A stretch of 48,275 bases of DNA. Origin: an uncultured Oscillospiraceae bacterium. Its GTDB lineage: Bacteria; Bacillota; Clostridia; Oscillospirales; Oscillospiraceae. The notes under the pieces are model-generated. The model searched no databases, was not told where the DNA came from, and saw only the letters and a list, made by a program, of their open reading frames with translations. The position numbers and the translations under genes are program-made. Below, in pieces: positions 25,770-34,186 of the stretch. The stretch spans positions 1-48,275 of the forward strand of contig CANRFT010000014.1 in the NCBI GenBank assembly GCA_947629955.1, written 5' to 3'. Numbering within the stretch: the first letter of the stretch is position 1; every line of letters begins with the position of its first letter.

Positions 25770-27641
25770 TCACAGCCTGCCGAACTTCCGCCGGAGAGCC
25801 TCATACGGATCTTCCGGGGCCTGGGCAGCCAGATTATCTGACTTTTCAGCTTTCTCTCGCACCGTTTTCACATCCGGCAACACGGCTGTCAAATTTTTAT
25901 ACTCCGATAAGTCCATATAGCTGGTGTCCAATCCGCAACGAAGGGGTCTATGCATAAAGAAAAAGTCCTGGATCGCATCCAAACTTCGGATAGACGGTGC
26001 TTTCTTGGGCTTTTTCACTCGAAGCTGCTCGCTGACCCACGCATCATATTTTTGAATATATTGATCCACTTGCTCGTCATTAACAGCGATAGGTCCGTTG
26101 CACAGCCCATCAGGCTTATACAGAGCTTTCATATCATACTCCCGCAGACTGTCGATTGTCAGCTTCATCCGGCCAAACCCGTAAGGCTTGCCCATACCAA
26201 TGCTCTGATAGCAGCCTTCCTCCAGCCGCAACGCCCATAACAGCAGCCCAAGCTCGTCTTCGTGGAGATTTTTATAGCGGATGACCCCGCGGAAAACAGT
26301 CCCCGCAGGCAGGGGGCGCAGGGCAGAACCGACCCTCTCCTTTCCCTCGGGAACCGGCGGCGCTTTGGCATCTTTCAGCCAGTAGAGCTTAAACCCCCGA
26401 AGGTAGAACTCGTCGGCGTTATAGTGCTCACCGTTTACCACATATCCGGTGTACCAACTGGGTTTGGGCTGGCCCAGGATGGTCCTGACCGGCGCACTCT
26501 CTCTGGGATCGCCCTGTGCGGCAAAATCCCCGAAAGACACGCGGGAGCGATACGAACCTTTGTCCTCGGCAAATCCCAAGACTGCGTGGATGTAGTCCAG
26601 TGGCGTACTTCCAATGCAGCGCTCTGTCTGTGGTCCAGGCAGGCCCTCAGACAGCGTATGGCTGTAGCCGATGCGGAGGAAGAGAGACATACCAAAATAG
26701 GTGTGGCCGTTGCGCTGGATGTAAAAGACCGGTTTTTCCTCCCCCTCGTCAGGCAGTGCCCAGAAGCGGGCCTTCTCCTTCCCCAGCACGTTCCGGCGGA
26801 CCTCGAAGTCCTCCGCGTAGGAGAACCAGTCCACCTCGGAGATCCGCACCGGGGCAGCGGTTTCGTCGGCGGCGGGGAACAGGTAACGGGCGTTGGGCTT
26901 ATTGCCCACCGCTTTCCCGGTATAGAGAAGCACCCCCTGCTCCATACCGGGCACCGGGTCTGCCGATCGGCGCAACTCCTTCACCCGCCCGCCTTCCGCG
27001 ATATAGGCGACAGGGACCGTCTTTGCCTCCCCTTCGCTGAGGCCTGCCGCTGTCAGAGCGGGATTGCTCCGGGGCACGCGGAGATAGCTGTCCTTCGTGG
27101 GCTGGATGTAGAGACTTTTGCCTGCCTGCCGGAGATACCCAGTCTTTACGTCCTTAGGGACAGAGAAAGACTTGCCCGCCGTGTCTTTGCCGGTCTCGAT
27201 TCCCAGCGCTCCCTGATAGTATTGCTTCAGCGGGTTGGCGGCACTTTCCCTCGCCGCCGCCATCTCGCGGAAGTAAATCTGATAGTTTTCCAAGTCCTCC
27301 TCGGGCTGAATCAGTCCGAAGCCCAGGATCTGCATATTCTCCCGAGCCATGCCCCGAATGGTGGAGCCGGGCAGCATGAGCTGACCGTTAGGGCCTCTGA
27401 AGAAATGTTCGTTCCCATCCGAGACGAACACCGGTGTTTCCGCGGTCATGGTCACGTGGATCTCCCCGGTCTTCAATACCGGATCGATACTATCGTGACG
27501 AGGCAAATCCTCCGCGTTACCGTAGCGGATTAAAACGCGCTCAACTCTGCTTTTGCCGGAACAGATGTTAGTGCCGGAGTTATTTTTGCTGTGGAACGGT
27601 ACGAAGTTATATGGCGCATGCACGCCTCGTTTCTCACTCAT
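25770..27641 (-). CDS. Type III-D RAMP protein, TIGR03986-like (Cas7 with insertion)
   Basis: 623 residues. The Cas7-type RAMP start is visible in MTAETPVFVSDGNEHFFRGP followed by LMLPGSTIRGMARENMQILG, the thumb/G-rich region. The fold resumes near the C terminus with LRLEEGCYQSIGMGKPYGFGRMKLTID. The 350 residues between are an inserted domain, as in the Cas7-insertion subunit of type III-Dv complexes and the TIGR03986 family. It would be one backbone subunit that grips crRNA and may cleave target RNA. An acidic residue (Asp in FVSDGNE) sits where Cas7 active-site Asp is expected. The start has a GGAGGG site. Confidence 0.8.
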   Translation of the reverse strand: MSEKRGVHAPYNFVPFHSKNNSGTNICSGKSRVERVLIRYGNAEDLPRHDSIDPVLKTGEIHVTMTAETPVFVSDGNEHFFRGPNGQLMLPGSTIRGMARENMQILGFGLIQPEEDLENYQIYFREMAAARESAANPLKQYYQGALGIETGKDTAGKSFSVPKDVKTGYLRQAGKSLYIQPTKDSYLRVPRSNPALTAAGLSEGEAKTVPVAYIAEGGRVKELRRSADPVPGMEQGVLLYTGKAVGNKPNARYLFPAADETAAPVRISEVDWFSYAEDFEVRRNVLGKEKARFWALPDEGEEKPVFYIQRNGHTYFGMSLFLRIGYSHTLSEGLPGPQTERCIGSTPLDYIHAVLGFAEDKGSYRSRVSFGDFAAQGDPRESAPVRTILGQPKPSWYTGYVVNGEHYNADEFYLRGFKLYWLKDAKAPPVPEGKERVGSALRPLPAGTVFRGVIRYKNLHEDELGLLLWALRLEEGCYQSIGMGKPYGFGRMKLTIDSLREYDMKALYKPDGLCNGPIAVNDEQVDQYIQKYDAWVSEQLRVKKPKKAPSIRSLDAIQDFFFMHRPLRCGLDTSYMDLSEYKNLTAVLPDVKTVREKAEKSDNLAAQAPEDPYEALRRKFGRL

Positions 27642-28003
27642 AGCGTTCCCTCCCATCTTGTCAGGTGAGTGGAGGTCAGATTTACCTGCCCGTCCTCATC
27701 CGCCTCCAACGTGTAGCTGACGGTAATGCTCCTTCCGAACCTTGGGTTCTCGATCTCATAGGTGCGCTCGATGACAGAGTCATCAGTTTCAGAGATAAGC
27801 TGGACCGCCCTGAGCTGCCCACCGGTCCGAAATACCCGGATCTCCTTCTTACTGTTGAAAAAGCGGACTTCAATGAGGTCGTCCTGATCGATTTGCGCCG
27901 GAGGTGGCCCCAGCGACACCACGCTCAAGGTGCGCACAAGCGCCCAAGGCAGGGCGGCTCCCCAATCCAGCGCCTCCCGCACCGTGATGATTTCAGTCTT
28001 CAT
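27638..28003 (-). CDS. Csx19-like small subunit (tentative)
   Basis: 121 residues, mostly predicted beta strands: KTEIITVREALDWGA, LIEVRFFNSKKEIRVF, RTYEIENPRFGRSITVSY, STHLTRWEGTL. By eye it has no diagnostic motif. Position and size between the double-Cas7 gene and the Cas7-insertion gene match Csx19 (TIGR03984), the accessory subunit of type III-D/III-Dv complexes. Its start overlaps the previous gene by 11 bp and its end overlaps the next start by 4 bp. The identity rests on context; another small Cas component is possible. Confidence 0.5.
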   Translation of the reverse strand: MKTEIITVREALDWGAALPWALVRTLSVVSLGPPPAQIDQDDLIEVRFFNSKKEIRVFRTGGQLRAVQLISETDDSVIERTYEIENPRFGRSITVSYTLEADEDGQVNLTSTHLTRWEGTL

Positions 28004-29282
28004 CTGCTGTGCCTCCCCATGCCTTCAGCCATTCCGCAGCCAACCCCTCTGGGTCGTCCAGTGTACACACCCGCGTCTGGTCAAATTTCAGAGCGGTCCG
28101 CCGCCCGTCAGGCGCTGTCGCCTCAATGGTATCCACTGTCACATAGCCCCGTCCGATAGAACCGCCGCTGCCCAGATTGTACAACCCCAGCCCTAGATCC
28201 CGAAGGGCAAACAGCAACAGAGCGCAGCCTAAAGGTTCCTCCGGCGCCGCAACGCGCAACGTCACAGGGCCGCTGATCGGTTCTTCCTTGAAGAGCCCGC
28301 CCCGAATCACTCCTCCGGTGAACTTGTTAATGCGGATACGGGTGATCTTCTGTTTCCTGTTTTGATCCATCCACATATCCTCAAAGCGAACCCTGCCGGC
28401 TTTTCCGTTGTCATCGGCTCCGGCACTCCGTCCAAACAGATTATCCGTCTCACTCTCATTTAACCCGTTGAGCCGTGCGATAGCCTCCGTACGGGCCCTG
28501 ATTGCTCCCTTGATGGAGGATCCGGGCAAAACCGGCCGTCCACCCTCGGATTGGTTGGGAGTATAGCTGCCGTTCTCGTCCTGCTCCAAAATTGCGGCGC
28601 GGATCAGGATGTTGTCCGCTCTGCCGGTTACGGTAAACATCACCTCCCGGCGGATTTCAGCCTCAGCAAGGGCCAGCGGCACACCATCGTTCGCGTCGTC
28701 CAGCCACGCCTGGCGATCCTTCTCGTCGGTCATGTCAAAGCACCGCTTAGTAACGGTCGTCAGCGCTACCCGGCCAAAACCGTTGGACTTCTGGGCCCCC
28801 AGGCGGATCTCTCCGCTGTTCATGGCCGCCAGCATTTGCTCTACAATCGTGAGTTCATCCGTATTAGCCTTGGTGCCCAGCCATGTCAAGGTAAATCGCA
28901 ACCTTGCCCCGATCCCGATATGAGCGATGTCAAACTTCTTGCCAGTTCCAGGTTTCTTGTCACACTCAACCGTCATAGCCTTTTTGTCGATTTTCAAGCG
29001 GGGCCTGATATACTGCTGCGCATCCCGGGAAAAGTGTCCGTCTGAGACAATCAGCCGACCTGTCTGTCTCTGATTGCCAAAGAGAGCGTCCACTGTCTGG
29101 GAGGAATTGGCCTCAAGCCATCCGCGCAGGGCCCCGGCGAGAGAAGTCCCCTGAAAGAATGCCTGGCCCGAGGTGTCCCGGAGCACCGCCTCCACGTCGC
29201 CGTCTGCTCCGCCGGTGCGCAGAGGCGTCCGACATTGGACCGTCACATCGTAAATGACCGCATATGTAAATGCCGCGCTCAT
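27993..29282 (-). CDS. Double Cas7 RAMP protein (Cas7-2x, Csm3-like tandem)
   Basis: 429 residues made of two Cas7/Csm3-like domains. Domain 1 (about 1-205) shows VQCRTPLRTGGADGDVEAVL, then FFQGTSLAGALRGWLE and RLGAQKSNGFGRVALT. Domain 2 (about 220-400) shows RADNILIRAAILEQD, VLPGSSIKGAIRARTEA and LGLYNLGSGGSIGRGYVTVD. Asp residues in both finger loops (GDVEAVLRD; LEQDENGSY) are candidate target-RNA cleavage residues. This corresponds to Cas7-2x of the type III-Dv complex. The ATG overlaps the previous stop region (TGAGATG), so translation is coupled. Confidence 0.85.
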   Translation of the reverse strand: MSAAFTYAVIYDVTVQCRTPLRTGGADGDVEAVLRDTSGQAFFQGTSLAGALRGWLEANSSQTVDALFGNQRQTGRLIVSDGHFSRDAQQYIRPRLKIDKKAMTVECDKKPGTGKKFDIAHIGIGARLRFTLTWLGTKANTDELTIVEQMLAAMNSGEIRLGAQKSNGFGRVALTTVTKRCFDMTDEKDRQAWLDDANDGVPLALAEAEIRREVMFTVTGRADNILIRAAILEQDENGSYTPNQSEGGRPVLPGSSIKGAIRARTEAIARLNGLNESETDNLFGRSAGADDNGKAGRVRFEDMWMDQNRKQKITRIRINKFTGGVIRGGLFKEEPISGPVTLRVAAPEEPLGCALLLFALRDLGLGLYNLGSGGSIGRGYVTVDTIEATAPDGRRTALKFDQTRVCTLDDPEGLAAEWLKAWGGTADED

Positions 29283-29283
29283 C

Positions 29284-31269
29284 TCAGCCCGCCTCCTTCC
29301 CTCTGCGGCTGTAGTTGAACAGCTGACACAATAGCTCCAGCCGCGCCGTTGGGGTATCCGTGCAGGGGACCCCAATCGTCACAGAGATCGGCTGCTCCGC
29401 CACGGTACGGATCAGCCGGGAGATATTGGCGAACCGTGCCCCATGCCGCGCGCCACGATTCTTCTCGTTTTTGTCCAGAAAATCATACAAGGCATCAGTA
29501 TTCCCGTCCTGCCCCATGGCCTCCTCGCACAGGGCCTGGATCGTTCCCAACTGGCTCCTGGACAGGCCGCCGCGATACACATTCTCTGCGTTCTTCATGA
29601 TCCAGTTATATTTTGCCCGGCGGGCCCTGGCGGCGGCGGTCTCCGCCCTCGAGATGTCTTTTCCTATGGCCTTTTTCCGCGTCAATCCTTCAAAGAGGGC
29701 GGGGCGGAGAAACAGCACCTGCCCAAAACCCTCAGCGGTACGGACGCCCAGACCGGCCCGCTCGACCGCCCGGAGTGTGTCCAGAGCCGGGGCCCGGTTG
29801 CAGCGGAGCTTGAAAACGCTGCCCCGGTCATACATGGGCACAGCGGGTTCCCGGCACTGCCAGGTCCGGTTGTAGCCGCCGTATTCCGTTACGGAGGTGG
29901 CACACAATTCCATCTTCACCTCGCCGACCCCCAACAGCCGGGTCAGTTCCGGCAGATCCAGACCGCAGGGCTCGCCGTTCGGCCCCAGCATGGCCAGGGG
30001 AGACAGGGCCAGCAGGTAGAGGGTCGTTCCCACATCGGCCTGACTCCGGCAACCGTAGGCGGAGATCCAACCGGGAGCATCTGCTCCCTCCAGAGCGGTC
30101 ACCCTGCATTTCCCGTGACCCTCATACCGGTCCGCGCCCAGCCAGACAGTACCGGCAAACACCCCAGATATCTTTTCAGCAAGGTCCGATCCATCCAGCG
30201 TGATGTATCCGGTGAACTCCTGGCCGGCCTCCAGATAGCGGGTCTGGAAGGGACGGGTGTCCTCGCCCTTGGCCACGTTCCGCTGGATGCGGGTGACGCC
30301 GCCGGTCCGGGCGCTCCAAAAGCGGACGGTATCTCTATCCAGGGCGCAGAAGGATCCCAGCCCGGCCCGTTTATAACCCGGCGTGACATCGCCTGTTTTG
30401 AGTACGGATTGAAAGTCCGTCTCATCTTTGTTCTCATAGAACCCCTTAATGGATGGGATGGCCTCCAGGCCGTCAACGCTGGGAACGGCGTCGGAGAAAC
30501 GGGTCCTGTCGGAGAGCAGCTCCCGCCGGTGGGCCTTGAACCAGTCCGGATCCCGCAGGGACAGCTCGCTGAGGACCATGCCGCGGATGGAGGAACCGGG
30601 GATGAACCCCCTGGTCTCCCAGTTGTTGCCACGGCTGCGGCTCAAATCGGTGATGATGAGCGGGGTCTCGGTGCGCAGCCGGTAGCGGATGCAGGCAACG
30701 CCGGACAAACTGCGCTCCGCTCCCGACGCCATTCCCATATTCTCCGCGCTGAACCGGACCTGGCCGAAGCCCCGGCTGCGCATGGCGCCGGTCCACTTGA
30801 TGCAGGCAAGGGCATTTTGCAGCAGAGAGACGTCCGTCTCCGCGCACTCGAGAAGCCCGGAGAAGCGCAGCCCCCGGCGGATACAGGAGGCGGTACGCAG
30901 GCTGCCGGTCTTAACCACGCCGCGTTCCAACTGCGTGAAGGTCCGCAGGGCAAAGCAGTCATCGGGCTCGGCGGGAGGCTCATCCAGGATCAGTGGGGTG
31001 AGCTTGACCCGGCGGTCATCCGCCGTTCCGGCCCAGCCGGATTCGCCCATGAGAATATCAACTGCGCCCTCGTCTTCCCCGGACCAGGCCAACCAGTTGG
31101 TGAGGCTCTCCCGCAGCAGGCCCTTGAAGGCGGTGCCGGGGAGATAGGGGTATCCGGAACCATCCACCGCCACGGCGATATCCTCGCCGCCGGGAATGCT
31201 GAAGCCGGAGCCGAAAACGGCGTCGGACAGCAGTTCCATGGTGACGCGCAGTTCCGCTCTCGCGCTCAT
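29284..31269 (-). CDS. Fused RAMP protein: Cas7-Cas5(Csx10-like)-Cas11-like
   Basis: 661 residues in three parts. About 1-185 is a Cas7 domain (LLSDAVFGSGFSIPGG, YLPGTAFKGLLRESL, WTGAMRSRGFGQVRF). About 190-530 is a second RAMP of Csx10/Cas5 type (RLRTETPLIITDLSRSRG, FIPGSSIRGMVLSELS, ADRYEGHGKCRVTAL, LYLLALSPLAML). About 555-655 is helical and charged (ETAAARARRAKYNWIMKNAE onwards) and could be the Cas11 small subunit, which is otherwise missing from the locus. The order agrees with the Cas7-Cas5-Cas11 fusion known from type III-Dv. Domain borders are estimates. The start overlaps cas10 by 4 bp. Confidence 0.8.
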   Translation of the reverse strand: MSARAELRVTMELLSDAVFGSGFSIPGGEDIAVAVDGSGYPYLPGTAFKGLLRESLTNWLAWSGEDEGAVDILMGESGWAGTADDRRVKLTPLILDEPPAEPDDCFALRTFTQLERGVVKTGSLRTASCIRRGLRFSGLLECAETDVSLLQNALACIKWTGAMRSRGFGQVRFSAENMGMASGAERSLSGVACIRYRLRTETPLIITDLSRSRGNNWETRGFIPGSSIRGMVLSELSLRDPDWFKAHRRELLSDRTRFSDAVPSVDGLEAIPSIKGFYENKDETDFQSVLKTGDVTPGYKRAGLGSFCALDRDTVRFWSARTGGVTRIQRNVAKGEDTRPFQTRYLEAGQEFTGYITLDGSDLAEKISGVFAGTVWLGADRYEGHGKCRVTALEGADAPGWISAYGCRSQADVGTTLYLLALSPLAMLGPNGEPCGLDLPELTRLLGVGEVKMELCATSVTEYGGYNRTWQCREPAVPMYDRGSVFKLRCNRAPALDTLRAVERAGLGVRTAEGFGQVLFLRPALFEGLTRKKAIGKDISRAETAAARARRAKYNWIMKNAENVYRGGLSRSQLGTIQALCEEAMGQDGNTDALYDFLDKNEKNRGARHGARFANISRLIRTVAEQPISVTIGVPCTDTPTARLELLCQLFNYSRRGKEAG

Positions 31270-32765
31270 GCTTCCACCTCCTCAAAGGGCGTATAGTGGT
31301 CCATCATCTCGATGGCGTCGAAGAACAGACAGCGCTTTTCGCCGCCTATATCCGTAAAAGCAGGCTTATCCAGTTCAATCTTTTCTGCGAACATCCGTTT
31401 ATAGTAGTCCCACCGGGCGTCGGGGTTTTGGTATTTGGCCTCAAACCCGTGGTAGAGCAGATCGCTGATCTGCCTGTCGTGGATGAAAAACGTGCTCTCC
31501 ACCTCTCCCTGTTTCAGCGCGGTGCGCAGCTCCTTGATCTTGCTCCGGGCAATCCTGCCCTTTTCCTCCTGGAGGGCCCGGCAGAGGCCCCGGACAAAGG
31601 CGTAGTCCCGGACGCCGGCATCCCCGCACCCCCGGGGGACCAGCACCGTCACGGGGCGCAGCTCCAGCCGGGCGCCGTCCTCCGTCCAATAGTCTTCCCG
31701 CAGCTCGGACAGGCTGTCCTTCAACTGGCCGAACTCGATGTGCCAGTCCATGGCGGAGATCCGGCCCTCCGGGTCCAATCCCGCCCCGAACTTTTTGGCA
31801 CTGGAGCACAGCTCCTCCGCCAGATCATAGGCCGCGTGGAAGGGAAATTTGGTGTGGACCAGGGCCACTCCGGCGCAGGCGGCGTAGGGCGGCTGCCCGC
31901 CGGCGTCCATCTGCGAGAGCTCCTCCAGGAATATCCGGGCGCACTCCAGGCCGATGGAGCCGGCGGACACGAGGCACACGTCGTCTCCGGCCAGGATCAC
32001 CGGGCGGACGGCAAGCCGGGGACAGCGGTCCGGAAGCTGCCGGGCCACCCGCTCCGCCATCCGCCGGAAGGCTCCCTCGAAGCTGTCCTGGATGTTCTTG
32101 CTGAAGGCCCGCAAGGCGGCGCAGCAGGCGTCCCAGTCCCCATCCTCCTTATGATAGATGCGGTCCACCCGCTTCCCCATGGCGTTGCCGTCGATGTGGA
32201 TCACGGCGATGAAGTTGTCGTCCCCGGCCAAATCCTCAAATTCTGTGGGAAATGTCCAGCCCTGGGGCAGAAGCCCGGGAAAGCCCTCCCGGCGGGGCGC
32301 GGGCCGGGTTTCCGCACCGAGAAGGGCCGGCCGGTGGGTCTCCTCCCCCAGCGTCTCCACGCCGAAGCTGAGGCGGCGGAAGGAGGACCGGCGCAGGGAC
32401 TTTTTCCGCTCCAGCGCCTTGGACAGCTCTTTCAGGTTCTCGCCCGGGGTCCTGGCCGGGTCGTAGGGCATCTGCCTGACGAACAGCTCCAGTCCGTCGT
32501 ACCGGCGCAGGACGGCCTCGGTCACCGTCTTCGCAAAAGCGGTGGCCTGTTCCCGGCCCTCGAACTGGAGGACCGTGTGGCCGCCGCCGGAGTAGACCAT
32601 GTTCTTCTCCTCGCTGAACAACTCCTCAGCGGTCTCCCGGAAGAACGCGCTGCTGGTGACATAGGCAATGTCCATTGAGCGGGCCGCGTTTTCCCGCAGC
32701 TTATTGCTGGAGAAAATGTAGTCTTGCTTGCGCGATACCTCCAGGATCATCAGCGTTTTTTCCAA
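31266..32765 (-). CDS. cas10: Cas10 large subunit lacking the HD nuclease domain
   Basis: 499 residues. The protein starts directly with the first palm domain (LEVSRKQDYIFSSNKLRE; GGGH at 60-63), so the N-terminal HD DNase domain of most Cas10 proteins is absent, as is usual for type III-D. The second palm has HIDGNAMGK (metal Asp192) and LAGDDVCLVS, an AGDD (259-262) in place of GGDD; both catalytic Asp are kept, so cyclic-oligoadenylate synthesis is likely. A helical C terminus follows. The start is TTG with TAGGAGG 8 bp upstream. First gene of a nine-gene leftward operon in which every neighbour overlaps or is closely spaced. Confidence 0.92.
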   Translation of the reverse strand: MEKTLMILEVSRKQDYIFSSNKLRENAARSMDIAYVTSSAFFRETAEELFSEEKNMVYSGGGHTVLQFEGREQATAFAKTVTEAVLRRYDGLELFVRQMPYDPARTPGENLKELSKALERKKSLRRSSFRRLSFGVETLGEETHRPALLGAETRPAPRREGFPGLLPQGWTFPTEFEDLAGDDNFIAVIHIDGNAMGKRVDRIYHKEDGDWDACCAALRAFSKNIQDSFEGAFRRMAERVARQLPDRCPRLAVRPVILAGDDVCLVSAGSIGLECARIFLEELSQMDAGGQPPYAACAGVALVHTKFPFHAAYDLAEELCSSAKKFGAGLDPEGRISAMDWHIEFGQLKDSLSELREDYWTEDGARLELRPVTVLVPRGCGDAGVRDYAFVRGLCRALQEEKGRIARSKIKELRTALKQGEVESTFFIHDRQISDLLYHGFEAKYQNPDARWDYYKRMFAEKIELDKPAFTDIGGEKRCLFFDAIEMMDHYTPFEEVEA

Positions 32766-32795
32766 AGCGCTCGCCTCCTATTGACTGTTTTTTCT

Positions 32796-32823
32796 ATTAT
32801 ATCACCTTATTGGGAAGAAGCAA
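32796..32823 (-). promoter_or_regulatory. Promoter of the cas operon
   Basis: On the minus strand TTGCTT (32818-32823) and consensus TATAAT (32796-32801) are 16 bp apart, 30 bp before the cas10 TTG start. It is the only evident promoter for the leftward operon. Confidence 0.65.
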
Positions 32824-32926
32824 CCAATATCTCCTCCTGATGTTTCGCCTCACACCTGTTACTCGCGGCTCGAAACGGATAATTCAGGGCAGGCGGCAAA
32901 TTCTTTCAAACCTTAAATATAAAAAC

Positions 32927-32959
32927 AAAAGCCCGATGGTCAAAAAACCGTCGGGTTTT
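32927..32959. terminator. Terminator between array 2 and cas10
   Basis: Stem AAAGCCCGATGGT with ACCGTCGGGTTTT; T-runs lie on both strands. It would end the leftward transcript of array 2 before the cas operon promoter. Confidence 0.75.
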
Positions 32960-33025
32960 GTCTTGCACCTGTGGGGTGTGCGGCCCTCGTCCGATCCGTG
33001 CAGTTTAACGTTCCCTTTTGTACCA

Positions 33026-33854
33026 GTTGCCGTCCCCGTGAGGGGTGGGACTGCGTTACTTCGACATCGATTACAACAAATACAGCTACCTGTTGCCGTC
33101 CCCGTGAGGGGTGCGGGTTGCGTCGGCGGCCAGCAGGCCGGTGTCCGCGGAGGGCCTGTTGCCGTCCCCGTGAGGGGTGCGGGTTGCGTCCCTTTCTGTT
33201 GCCCTCGTTACCTCCGGGGCGGGTTGCCGTCCCCGTGAGGGGTGCGGGTTGCGTCTGTATCTGATGGTATGTGTGACAGTAGGTCTCGTTGCCGTCCCCG
33301 TGAGGGGTGCGGGTTGCGTCGAAGGTTCGTGAGTTGAAGACCAAGAAGTCTAAGTTGCCGTCCCCGTGAGGGGTGCGGGTTGCGTCGGACTAAGCCGAAA
33401 CGGCCCGAAGGGCCGTCCGGTTGCCGTCCCCGTGAGGGGTGCGGGTTGCGTCTCAGAGCAACGCCTACAAGTTCCTTGCCCATTCCCTGTTGCCGTCCCC
33501 GTGAGGGGTGCGGGTTGCGTCGGTCCTCCGCCATCTACTTCGTGCGCCGGGCGGTTGCCGTCCCCGTGAGGGGTGCGGGTTGCGTCTGCTCGTTGGAGTT
33601 GTAGGCCTGCTTGCCCGCGGTTGCCGTCCCCGTGAGGGGTGCGGGTTGCGTCCTGTGGATCATCGAGTGCGAGCTGGCCTGTCGAATTGTTGCCGTCCCC
33701 GTGAGGGGTGCGGGTTGCGTCCGTCTCCCACTTGGTAACGGCGGACTGGTCCACCGTTGCCGTCCCCATGAGGGGTGCGGGTTGCGTCACCCGTGTTTAG
33801 ACCGCTAAACCACGGAAAACCGTTGCCGTCCCCGTGAGGGGTGCGGGTTGCGTC
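33026..33854 (-). CRISPR. CRISPR array 2 (13 repeats, 12 spacers)
   Basis: Same 33-bp repeat as array 1, in inverted orientation (plus strand reads GTTGCCGTCCCCGTGAGGGG onward). Repeats begin at 33026, 33092, 33158, 33223, 33288, 33354, 33420, 33489, 33554, 33620, 33689, 33756 and 33822; spacers are 32-36 bp. The repeat at 33026 is degenerate in its last third, marking the distal end; the one at 33756 has a single change (CCCCATG). The leader is on the right, so transcription runs leftward in the same direction as the cas operon. Confidence 0.96.
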
Positions 33855-34049
33855 AGCAAAACTGCACAACCCGAGTCAGGCGTTTTTGTGGGAGTTCAAC
33901 AACCCGCAACTATATTTTATCACCATACGTAAAAAATGCAAGCGTTTTTGTCAAGAAAAAGCAAAAATCCTTCCGCTTGGCCGCCGTCCGACGGTGCGAA
34001 CCTCTTTTTTGACAGTGCGTTTCCCCGTGAGAAAACAGGAGGTTCGCAC
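33855..34049 (-). promoter_or_regulatory. CRISPR leader of array 2
   Basis: Inverted near-copy of the array 1 leader across about 195 bp, including the CGAGTCAGGCGTTTTTGTGGG block next to the repeat, TTGACA, TTGCATTTTTTACGTATGG with TAAAAT (same candidate promoter), and the GTGCGAACCTCT inverted repeat (33994-34005 with 34038-34049). Confidence 0.8.
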
Positions 34050-34186
34050 AAAAATTTTCAATTTCCCTGAAATTTTACCGCCGGCACACGAGAACGGAGT
34101 GTAAGGCAAGGACGAAACCCAGCCGGGCTCCAGATTTCTCAGGGAAAGAGCCGTAAAGAAACAACATATGAAACGGAGGTGAAAAA

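Noticed and set aside
33722-33755. Possible self-targeting spacer against the XRE gene at 35934-36179
   Set aside because: Only about 12 contiguous bases are shared and the rest differs; similarity comes from a conserved protein motif.
32971-33808. Plus- and minus-strand open frames across array 2 with repeated Arg/Gly/Pro-rich motifs
   Set aside because: They are translations of the CRISPR repeat and spacers, repeating the same motif every 65-70 bp; not genes.
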